NCBI GenBank assembly: GCA_013416795.1 | Contig: RQSC01000003.1 | Coordinates: forward strand, 182,288 to 246,287 | From: Prasinococcaceae sp. CCMP 1430 | Taxonomy: Eukaryota > Prasinodermophyta > Palmophyllophyceae > Prasinococcales > Prasinococcaceae | DNA length: 64,000 nucleotides | Reading direction: 5' to 3' | Shown: one piece after another, positions 30,026 to 38,478 of the stretch | Layout: each line of letters opens with the position of its first letter | How positions within the stretch are numbered: position 1 is the stretch's first letter | Notes under the pieces: model-generated | What the model was told of the DNA's origin: nothing | Seen by the model: the letters and a program-made list of their open reading frames with translations, nothing else | The model's database searches: none | Translations under genes and position numbers: made by a program

Positions 30026-31560
30026 TCATATCCGGTCGTCTCTGCGGCCGCAGCGAGCGTGCCACGCGTCTGCAGCCGCCCTCACGGCCTCTGGCTCGTT
30101 GGTGACCACCGCATCCGCACCCGCTGCCAGCACGCGCCGTTGCATGTAGGGCTCGTTGGCCGTCCAGCCAAAGATTCGCATGCCCCTGCTGCGTGCCTGC
30201 TCCACCAAGTCAGCATCGAGCATCGAGTGGTGCACGCTGAGCACCTCCGTCGAAGGCATGCGGAAGGGCTGATCCATTTTCCTCTTGATGGCCGCTTTGG
30301 TGTCGTTCATCATGACCTCCCCTTTGTGCGTTCGGGCAGGTGGGCGGGCATTTGGGGTCGCGCGCGCCTAGGCGTCAGCTGCGCGCGTGGTTCGGAAGCG
30401 CCCACGTGCGCAAGCGAGAGAGAGACAGAGAGAGGGCAAACGCGCACGGACGGGGACGGGGCATTCCTACCTGCGGCAATGTCTCTGTAATTGTCCTTGA
30501 TCGAATTGGTGACGTAGTCAGACTTGGACCACACCACGCAGTTGTTGCACTTTGCTGCCTTGAGCACAATGGAGACTGCGTGCACGGCCGCGAGCGTGCA
30601 GCGGCACAGTGTCAGCATGCCCGCGAGAGGCGGCGCGCCCGCCTTCCCGCGTGTAGGTGCGCGTCACGCACCTCCCATCGCGACCTTGGCCGCGCGGTGC
30701 CTGTTGCCCTCTTTGACGTCGATGATCAGGGTGTCCAGCAGGTGCGCCGTCTCAGCCACGACGTCCTTGAGCTGCGGCACCGTAGCACCCTGGCGGCTCA
30801 CCGAAGCGGGCAAACCCTTCGCCGCGTCGTATTTCCTGCGGGAGGCAATGATGGGTCGGGTGGTCAGCCATCGCACGCGCACCGCCAGCTCGCATGCGCA
30901 CGTTGCGAGGGAGAGCTGGGCGCGCGCGCGACGCCAGCGCTCGCGCGCGGCCTCACATGATCCTATCCGATTTGATGAACCCCACGTTTGTGTTTTCGTC
31001 CCCCGACATGCGAATCACTTCGCGATCATGCACAGCGAGGACCACCGCGTCGAGCGAGAGGCTCGCATCGATCTCGACGCACCGCGCGCCCTTGGCGATT
31101 GCGCTCTTCACGGCCGCGATGGTGTTCGGTGCGTGGCTGTGCGTGTCACCGCCGTGCCAGCACACCATCGGGCCGCCCTTGCGTGTGGCCTTGCTGAGCT
31201 CGCAGAACGCGGCCGTCGGGCGAGTCCGGTGCAAGTCGCGCACACTCATCTTCTTCTCCTCCTCGGACATATCCATGCCCGCGCCCGCGTCTGGTAGCAT
31301 CACCTGTCGCGCGGACAGGGCCAGGCCGTGCGAGCGGGAGCGCGCGTCAGCACCCGAGGAATCTGCCAGGCGGGCGCGAGGCGGAGGCGCGCGCGCGCAG
31401 GAGAGCGCACCTGAAATACGAAGAAGGTGAGCGTCATCAGTGCGAGCATCACGACGGCGATCACAGGCAGCGGCGGGCCCCTCCTACTGCGCATGCTGCC
31501 CGTGCCACGCGTCGCCGACGGCAGCAGCGGCGCCGAGCGCCAGTCGCCGCCACGCATCAT
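30026..31560 (-). CDS. Glycerophosphodiester phosphodiesterase, membrane-anchored
   Basis: Hydrolyses glycerophosphodiesters to glycerol-3-phosphate and an alcohol. Predicted exons, in order: 31411-31560, 30957-31303, 30672-30835, 30471-30575 and 30026-30321, giving 353 residues; every junction is GT-AG and phase-consistent, and all four introns contain CTGAC. Exon 1 encodes a basic N-terminus followed by one hydrophobic span (PLPVIAVVMLALMTLTFFVF), a signal anchor. GDPD motifs: CWHGGDTHSHAPNT (the usual HRG..ENT appears as HGG..PNT), VEIDASLS and VLAVHD with metal/catalytic residues, LDTLIIDVKEG, and the C-terminal MRIFGWTANEP and GADAVVTNEPE. The Arg-to-Gly change in HRG deserves note since that Arg helps bind substrate phosphate in other GDPDs. 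Confidence 0.9.
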
Positions 31561-32329
31561 CGCGCCGCCGCCGCCGCGGGCGCGCGCGCGATCGGCGGCG
31601 GAATCGCCGGGCCGCGCCCGCGCCCTAACGGCGCGGGCGCGGGCACATTTCAGGTTAGAAAATGAGGGTTTGTAAATTCGGTGCTTGTAGGGCGTTTTGA
31701 CGGAGCCTTGCCGATTTCGGGGTTCGGGTTTCGGAGCGCGTCCCGAACCGGCGCGCGCGGGCGCGGGGCGCCGGATTTTTTTTCGCCCGGCGGCCGTTTC
31801 CCGGTTTCGTCCGCAAAACGGCGTTCTCACCCCCCGATTCATCCAACGAAATCGCACGATGGTTTGACGGAAGCGGGCATCGAAATGCGCTACGGCCGGC
31901 CGCTGCGCGTTCGTTACGCGTCGTGTCATGCGGCCGCATCGAACGAGCGAATCGCGGAGTGATGAAAGAAATGCGCGCGATTCGCACATACGTGCGAGTA
32001 TGTGCGCACCGGGCGGCGTTGTTAGTTCGGCAGCGCCGCGCGATAACCCTAACCATATTTTAGGGGTAATTGCGTTTTAGGGTTTGAGATTCCGATGATA
32101 ACCCTAACATGATATTAGGGTATGGTTGTTGATAGGGTTTAGGGGGCATGGGAGCGCGCGCGCGCGCGATCCGTTCGGCGGCGCTGCTGCGCCGCTCGCT
32201 GAGCGCGGCGGTGTGGCGCGCCGTGGCGACGTAGGTCAGGTTGAGTTCGCCGTCGATTAGGCGGCGCCCGCCGGCGGCGTGCCCACCGACCTGCAGGACA
32301 TCGCGCGGACGGGTACCGCACCGCCGCCG
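31561..32329. promoter_or_regulatory. Divergent upstream region of GDPD and PES/DGAT genes
   Basis: The region separates two diverging genes. GC-rich near GDPD, it becomes AT-richer at about 31640-31700 and 32040-32145. The second patch has two TAGGGTTT motifs and two CCCTAA..TTAGGG dyads. An ATG at 32148 opens a short basic peptide (MGARARAIRSAALLRRSL) that looks like an organelle-targeting leader and could be a first exon of the next gene. Confidence 0.5.
32041..32140. promoter_or_regulatory. Telo-box-like cluster: CCCTAA dyads and TAGGGTTT
   Basis: Two copies of CCCTAA-n7-TTAGGG occur, both preceded by GATAA (dyads at 32047 and 32102), plus TAGGGTTT at 32078-32085 and 32133-32140. The plant telo-box is AAACCCTA, the reverse complement of TAGGGTTT. 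The copies are short and interspersed, so this is a promoter element or internal telomere-like patch rather than a telomere. Confidence 0.5.
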
Positions 32330-34351
32330 ATGTCGGCCGCCGGACTGCACGACGGCGGCGTGCGGTTCTGGTCGCCAGTGGAGTCGGCCCCGTCGCGCGC
32401 GTCCGCCGGCGTGGCCGACGCGCGCCCCCTCCTCGTGCTCGTGCCTGGCATCGACGGCACCGGCTTCGCCGCCTCCCGTCAGTTCGAGACACTGGGCGAG
32501 CTCTTCTCGCTGCAGTGCATGACCATTCCGGCGGCGGACCGCAGCTCGGCGCTCGAGCTTGCGGACGCGCTGGAGCGCCACTGCCGCGGGCTGCGCGCGT
32601 CGTTCCCCGGCCGCCGGATCTACCTCGCGGGCGAGTCCATGGGGGGGCTGCTCGCGCTCCTCGCGGCGAGCAGGCTGGGCGACGTGGTGTCCCACCTCAT
32701 TCTGGTCAACCCGGCCTCGAGCTACGCGCGCACGCCGTGGGCCACCGCCGGGCCGCTGCTGCCGCTGCTTCCCGGCGGGGCGTACGAGGCGCTTCCCCTC
32801 GTGCTCTCGCCCATCCTGCTCGACCCCGCGGTGATTGCAGGCTCGGCGTTCGAGGCCGCGTCGGAGGCGGCGGGGGATGGCGATGGCGTGGACGCCCCGG
32901 CGTCCGCGCTTGCGTTCGACGCGGCGGCCGGGGCTCAGAGGATCGGCGCGACGATGTCGGCGTTCCAGGCGACGCTGCTGGATGCGCTCCCGCGCGACAC
33001 GCTCGCGCACCGGCTGAAGGTGCTGCAGGCTGGCGCGGATGCGCTGGCCGCCCACCCGGGCGGCCTCGAGAGCACGCTCTCGCAGAAGGTGCTGGTGGTA
33101 GTCGGTGGGAGAGATGCTCTACTCCCGAGCGTTGAGGAGGGGCAGCGGCTGAAAGCCGCGCTACCGAAGGGCAACTGCAAGCTCGTGGAGCTGCCCGAAG
33201 TTGCGCACGCGCTGCTGCAAGACCCCAGCGTCAACCTGTCGCGCATTGTGCTCGAGAATGCCTTCTACGCACCCTCGTCCTCTGGTACGGGTGGGTTCTT
33301 CGGCTCCGCCGCCCTCGCGGCGTTCGTACCGCCCTCGGACGAGGACCTTGCCTCGCTCCGCGACGGCCTGCTGGCGGTGCAGAGGGCGGTGCACGCGCCC
33401 GTGTACCTCTCGACACAGTCGGCGGATGGACGCGTGGTGCGCGGTCTGAGCGGCCTGCCCGCAGCGGCCGAGGGCAGACCCGTCTTGCTCGTTGGAAACC
33501 ACCAGCTCATGGCAGCAGACCTCGGGCTGCTCATCGACGAGTACGTGCAGCAGAAAGAGGAGTGGCTACGCGGCCTCGCACACCCCGCGGTGTTCGCGGC
33601 GGCGGATCAGCTCGGGGGGGGCGGTAGCGACGCCAGTGATGGCAGTGGCGAGGAGCAGCGCCGCGGAGCTGGCGGCGGCGCGTTCTTCCGGAGGTTCGGC
33701 GCGATGCCTGTGTCAGGCAAGGCCTTGCACGCAGTGCTGGCGTCCGGGCAGCCAGCACTCTTGTTTCCCGGTGGCGTGCGCGAGGCGTACAAGCGCAAGG
33801 GCGAGGCGTACGAGCTCTTCTGGCCTGAGCGAGCCGAGTTTGTGCGCATGGCGGCCAAGTTCGACGCGCTGGTGGTACCGTTTGCCGCTGTGGGCGTCGA
33901 GGACTCGATGGAGATTGTGCTCGACTCGGAGGATCAGCTGTCTCTGCCGCTTGGACTTGGCGAGCGCAACGCGGCGCGTGCGGAGGCGATGCCAATGGCG
34001 CGCGCAGGCGGCAAAGAGGCACAGACCGAGGGCGAGACCTTCTTGGCTCCCGTCGTCAGGCCGACCGAGCCGGACAGGTGGTACTTCCGCTTCATGGCGC
34101 CGATTGACACGGCAGGGATTGATCACCGTGACGCTGAAGCTGCCAAGGGCGTCTATGAGCAAGTGCGCTCCGAAGTCGCCGAGGGCATTCGCTACCTGCG
34201 CGCCGCGCGCGAGTCGGACGAGCTGCGCTCGGTCGGCGCTCGGGCGGCGTGGAGCGCGCAGCGGGCTGCGGCCGATGTGGTGGCGCTCAGGCCGCCGGCG
34301 CCTATCGACGCAGCCGACGTCCCCACCTTCGACCTCGAACGACGCTACTGA
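32330..34351 (+). CDS. Phytyl ester synthase/diacylglycerol acyltransferase (PES family)
   Basis: Bifunctional acyltransferase that in plant plastids esterifies phytol and diacylglycerol, mostly in plastoglobules. Residues about 25-310 form an alpha/beta-hydrolase: VLVPGIDGTGF, nucleophile elbow LAGESMGGLLALL, then VVVGGRDALLPS and VAHALLQDP carrying the Asp and His of the triad. Residues about 365-620 form an LPLAT-like domain with VLLVGNHQLMAADLGLL (the HxxxxD-type motif appears as NHQLMAAD) and QPALLFPGGVREAYKRKGE (phosphate/glycerol-binding block). Length and order match Arabidopsis PES1/PES2. The ATG at 32330 (MSAAGLHDGG) is used here; the frame is open further 5', and a targeting leader at 32148 may be joined by a short intron, so the N-terminus is uncertain. 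Convergent with the kinase gene. Confidence 0.88.
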   Translation: MSAAGLHDGGVRFWSPVESAPSRASAGVADARPLLVLVPGIDGTGFAASRQFETLGELFSLQCMTIPAADRSSALELADALERHCRGLRASFPGRRIYLAGESMGGLLALLAASRLGDVVSHLILVNPASSYARTPWATAGPLLPLLPGGAYEALPLVLSPILLDPAVIAGSAFEAASEAAGDGDGVDAPASALAFDAAAGAQRIGATMSAFQATLLDALPRDTLAHRLKVLQAGADALAAHPGGLESTLSQKVLVVVGGRDALLPSVEEGQRLKAALPKGNCKLVELPEVAHALLQDPSVNLSRIVLENAFYAPSSSGTGGFFGSAALAAFVPPSDEDLASLRDGLLAVQRAVHAPVYLSTQSADGRVVRGLSGLPAAAEGRPVLLVGNHQLMAADLGLLIDEYVQQKEEWLRGLAHPAVFAAADQLGGGGSDASDGSGEEQRRGAGGGAFFRRFGAMPVSGKALHAVLASGQPALLFPGGVREAYKRKGEAYELFWPERAEFVRMAAKFDALVVPFAAVGVEDSMEIVLDSEDQLSLPLGLGERNAARAEAMPMARAGGKEAQTEGETFLAPVVRPTEPDRWYFRFMAPIDTAGIDHRDAEAAKGVYEQVRSEVAEGIRYLRAARESDELRSVGARAAWSAQRAAADVVALRPPAPIDAADVPTFDLERRY

Positions 34352-34519
34352 GCGCTCCGCGACCCCGCCGTCCGAGCGCCCGCGGTGTCGCCTGCCAGCC
34401 CTGCAGCCGCCGCGCACGAGGAGGTGGCATGGCCGTGTTGTACAGTAGGAATTTCATGCTCTGGAAAGAGGCGTAGCGTGCGCTCGCGCACCCAGGGAAC
34501 GCACGGTCACTTCGCGCAC

Positions 34520-35563
34520 TCATATTGTGTCCCATCCCGGCCACTCGCCGAGGTCAGCCCCGTCCGCCACGCCTTCGTCTTCTTCCTCGTCGTACCTCTC
34601 GAAGTAGCGCACGTCGCCGTTGTCCTCGAGTGACGGCACCCAGGGGGCCGGCACCTCCTTGCGCTCGAGTTTGGCCCAGTCGATCTGCGCGAACCACCTG
34701 TGTCGCTTGACGTCGCGCCACCCGTCACACCCGTACCCGAGCCGCCGCGAGGGGGTCGTTTGCAGCAGATTCCAAATCAGATCACTCGCGTTCTTCGACA
34801 CGTGCGTGGGTATCTTGTACTTGCAGTCGAGCACTCGCCGGAAGATGGCGCGCAAGCTGTCGCTGTCCGAGCGACGAAAAGGGTTCTTACCCACCAGCAT
34901 CTCGTACACCACCACTCCCAACGCCCAGTAGTCCACCGCGTTGTCGTGCCCCTTGCGCGTAATAATCTCTGGCGCCTGGTAATCGGGCGTACCGCAGAGC
35001 GTGAACGTGCGCGTTGCCACGCGCTTGGAGAAGCCGAAATCCGCAACTTTTAGGTAGCCGTCCTTGTCTATGAGAAGGTTCTCAGGCTTCAGGTCTCTGT
35101 ATACGATCCCCTTGGAGTGCATATGTTCGAGCGCGAGCACCACGTTGGCCGCGTAGAAGCAAGCGACGCTGTCCCGCAGAGTGCCCTTTGCCTCAAGGTA
35201 CGAGAAGAGCTCGCCCCCGGGGACAAGCTCGAGCGCGAATACGAGCTTCGCGTGGCTCTGGAACGCGCGGTAGAGATTCACCGTGAAGGCCGAGTGGTGC
35301 ACCTCCTCCATTGCGGCTTTCTCGTTGCGTACGTGCTCCGCCTGTCCCATCTGCATGATAGTCGTTTTGTCCATGATCTTCAGCGCATATGTCTTCTCCG
35401 AGTAGCGATGCCTGGCAAGCTTGACGCGCCCAAACTGACCGCACCCAATTGTGCGGCACACGAGCAGATCCGAGTACTCCGGCGGCAGCTCGTCCATGCA
35501 GTCCTCGAGCGACTCGACATCTTCGTCTGTTGCTCCGCAAGATGTTGACGGGTGACGAATCAT
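34520..35563 (-). CDS. AGC protein kinase, PKA catalytic-subunit-like
   Basis: About 347 residues from ATG 35563 (MIRHPSTSCG); another in-frame ATG at 35690 would add 43 unconserved residues. Kinase motifs: glycine loop GCGQFGRV, VAIK-type YALKIMD, alphaC NEKAAME, hinge LELVPGGELFSYL, catalytic loop YRDLKPENLLID, DFG in VADFGFSKR, activation loop TFTLCGTPDYQAPEI with the PDK1-site Thr, and DYWALGVVVYEMLVG. After the kinase core, WFAQIDWAKLERKEVPAPWVP and YFERYDEEEDE match the AGC C-tail of PKA-type kinases. A C-terminal FxxF-like end is not obvious. It is probably regulated by cAMP/cGMP regulatory subunits, but these are not in the window. No intron is needed. Confidence 0.9.
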   Translation of the reverse strand: MIRHPSTSCGATDEDVESLEDCMDELPPEYSDLLVCRTIGCGQFGRVKLARHRYSEKTYALKIMDKTTIMQMGQAEHVRNEKAAMEEVHHSAFTVNLYRAFQSHAKLVFALELVPGGELFSYLEAKGTLRDSVACFYAANVVLALEHMHSKGIVYRDLKPENLLIDKDGYLKVADFGFSKRVATRTFTLCGTPDYQAPEIITRKGHDNAVDYWALGVVVYEMLVGKNPFRRSDSDSLRAIFRRVLDCKYKIPTHVSKNASDLIWNLLQTTPSRRLGYGCDGWRDVKRHRWFAQIDWAKLERKEVPAPWVPSLEDNGDVRYFERYDEEEDEGVADGADLGEWPGWDTI

Positions 35564-36417
35564 GCAGGCCTGCCGACGTGCCAGCCCGGCGCCTTGAGCG
35601 CGGTCCTTCACGAGTGACGTCGGGCACGCAGGGCGGGGGAGGAGGCGGACGCGGAGGAGATGGAGGTGGAAGTGTGACCCTTGGATCAGCATCGCTCCTC
35701 CCCCCCCCCCCCTTCATCTCCCACCCCGACTTTAGGCCACTTCCGCCCCGTCACCCCCCCTCCCCCGAGGCTCTCGAACACCGAGCACCTGCCGTCCCGC
35801 GCCGCTCGGAGTTCCCCCTTGTTGCTTGCTGGGGCGTGAGTGCCGCGCGATCCGTTTCATCAGGCTCGGACGCGTGTTGCCCGCTGCACCCGCCCCGCGG
35901 CCCCGCACCGAAGGGCGCGTTCCCCGGCGCGCGCGCGCGCGCGCGTTCGAGCCTGAAACGGATCACAGGCTCGAACGTTTCTTGATTGCATCGACAGTAC
36001 ATGTACCTGGGTACCAACCCCAAACCAAGAGAGGGTGTGACCTGCCAAACATTCCCATCAACCCGCTTTCGAATTCCGATAAAATAAACCCTATTTATCA
36101 AACCCTTATTTCGTTTCCAGGGGGGGGGGGGGAACTCGCTCTGAGCGCGTGCGTCCGGCCGAGGCGGCGCCGTCACGGCGCGCCGGCGCGCGCGGGCGCT
36201 ACCAGCCGGCCCCCGCAGGGCAGCCGACACGCGCGCGGGCCACGGCGGCGGCAGGGGGCCGGCTGGCCCGCTCGCGCGCCGTGGTATCCCCTCCCTTGCA
36301 CCCATCTCGGGCCGGCTGGGCGAGGCAGGGGATGGCGCGCGCGGCACATTCGCGCGCGGGCGCGCAGGCGGCGGACCGAGAGGGGTGCGGCAGGGTGCGG
36401 CGCGCCAGCGAATTGGA
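35564..36417. promoter_or_regulatory. Divergent upstream region of kinase and TPR genes
   Basis: It contains homopolymer C (about 35700-35712) and G (about 36121-36131) tracts. Between them an AT-rich island at 35990-36115 holds AGTACATGTACC, GATAAAATAAA (TATA-like, about 36079) and a telo-box AAACCCTA at 36086-36093. The island is the best candidate promoter in the region, for one or both genes. GCGC runs at about 35925-35945 are low complexity. Confidence 0.5.
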
Positions 36418-38405
36418 ATGGGGCCACCCAGCAAAGGCTTCGCTAAGGAGCTGACGCCTGCCCTCACGAAGAGGGACGTGTCAAAGAGGGCCGGGACACG
36501 GACGCGAAACAGCACGAAGGGCGGCGACCCGTACGCCTACAGTCGCGTGTGGTCGAAAGAGGCGTACGGCGGCGAGTACCACGTCGCGCGCTCAATGGAT
36601 GGCGCCGATGCGATGGTGGAGAACGCCAAAGAGGTGGAGCTTGGCTACGAAAAGCCAGTGGGTGGCCTCACGACCAACTTCGTAGGAAATCACATGACGC
36701 AAGGCGCGATCGATCTCGTGCAAGCCGAGCTTAACAGGCCCGACCCGTACTACGAAGCGCGCGCGCTCGGCGCGGCTGCATCGCAGCAGCAGCAGTACGC
36801 GCTGCCTCAGCGCGTCGACGGCGACGGCGCAGGGGCAGGCGCGCCGCTTCCCGAGGCCGTGATAGCGCCAGAGGCTTTCACCTGGGTGGACATGTGCTCG
36901 CGAGTGGTTGTGATCGTTCCTGAGCCGCGCGCGGCAGGTGCTGGGTTCGAGCTGCTGTGTGCCGACTTCAGCATGCGGGCGTGCAAGGTGGAGTGGCGCA
37001 CCGCCGGCAACAAGCTCGTGCGCTTCCAAGTGCGGGACGCGTATGGCGCGCTCGACGCAGCGAGCTGCAGCGCCGCACCAAAGGCAGCCGCGGCCGAGGA
37101 TGGCGGGGAGGTGATAATCACGCTTGCCAAACTCGGGGGTGGTATGAGGAGTGCTGGCGGCGTGTGCGGTGCGGATTGCGCTGATGGCAGTGAGGGGGTC
37201 ATCGGCAGCGCTTCGCCGCGTGGCGCTGATACATCGACGAGTCGAGTTTGGAAGGCTCTCGAACGACCATCCGCCATAGTAGCGGTGCCTGCAAGTCGAC
37301 GAGGAGGAGTCAGCAAGCCCACGGTCGACGCGCGAGCCCTGCGCCGCAGCCTAAAAGCGGCGCGCGCGGCGCGCAAGAGCACAGGCGTGCGGCCCGCGGC
37401 CGATGGCAGTGACGCTGCGGTCGCTGAGGCGATGGCCGAGGCTGCAAAGATAGCCGCGGGGAGCACTACGCCGCTCCTCCCGTGTTCGGGCGGTGACAAG
37501 ACTGGGGAGGCGCCTGGTGCGGACGAGGGCGAAGTGCCCAAAGGGTATTCCGTTGAAAGCGCCAAGGCGGAGGGAAACAAGCTGTTCTCGTTGGTGCGTC
37601 AGCGCGCGCGAGTGGGCACGTTCCTCATGCCCACATTAATGCTCACATGCGCCGCCTGCGACGCTGACAATGGCACGTGCGCTTGTCAATCCGCCCGGCT
37701 GCTTCCGCCGCTACAAATGCGGCATTCAAGGGAGATTACGACGGTGCCGTGCGCCGCTACACATGGGCTCTGCGGCTCAGTGACGTCGACCAAAAGCCAC
37801 TCGGCGCTGTGGGCGCCGACGATGCCCCCGGCACGGCCGATGCGTGCGACGGGACTGCAGCATTGCGCTGCACGCTTCTCATCAACCGCGCCACTGCGAT
37901 GGCACAACTCGGCGCATTCGATGCCGTGGAGGCGGACTGCACGCGTGCACTCGCAATCGTTCCCCGCTCAGCAAAGGTAGGCACTTGCGAGCGTCATCGC
38001 CGCACCACATCTGCCCTATGTTTTAGCTCCGTCTGACGCCCGAGGCTTTGACGAATCTCTCTGACGAATGCGCAGGCTCTGTTGCGCCGTGCACTTGCCC
38101 GCGAGCAGACTGAACGCTTTGAGGATGCCATTGCAGACGCCCGGGCGGTGCTTGAGACCCTCCCTTCAGAGCGCCGCGCTAGCGAGCTGCTGCACCGCTG
38201 TGCCAAGGTTATGGACTCGGAGCGCCGACGACTAGAGCGTATCGCCAGCCGCCGCGCCGAACTCAGCGAGGAACACCTCAAGCAGGTGCGCCACGCGGTG
38301 AGACGCATCCAGCTGTCGGGGGAGACGGAAGAGGTCATCTCAAAAGACGAAGAGGGCAGCTTTTTCAACACAAAGCCTGGGAAGCGACCAGGAGCTATCA
38401 TCTGA
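36418..38405 (+). CDS. TPR co-chaperone-like protein, possible CS-like domain
   Basis: Predicted exons are 36418-37593, 37731-37976 and 38076-38405 (583 residues), all GT-AG, with CTGAC in both introns. The N-terminal 130 residues (MGPPSKGFAKELTPALTKRD, YSRVWSKEAYGGEYHVA) match nothing I know. Residues about 150-245 (TWVDMCSRVVVIVPE, ELLCADFSMRACKVEW, LVRFQVRDAYG) look like a beta-sandwich of p23/CS type, with low certainty. A low-complexity linker follows. The C-terminus has TPR repeats: KAEGNKLFSL joined across intron 1 to GDYDGAVRRYTWAL, then LLINRATAMAQLGAFDAVEAD and LLRRALAREQTERFEDAIAD, and a final charged helix. Such combinations occur in Hsp90/Hsp70 co-chaperones and dynein-arm assembly factors. 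The stop is 74 bp from that of the convergent TAF1B gene. Confidence 0.7.
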
Positions 38406-38478
38406 GCGCTAGTACTTGCAGTACATCAAAGTAAATCACAGTGTACACGTTACATACAGCATGCTCTTCGAGCTATGA

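Noticed and set aside
32041-32140. Possible chromosome end (telomere)
   Set aside because: Only scattered TTAGGG/TTTAGGG pieces in both orientations, flanked by genes on each side; no tandem array.
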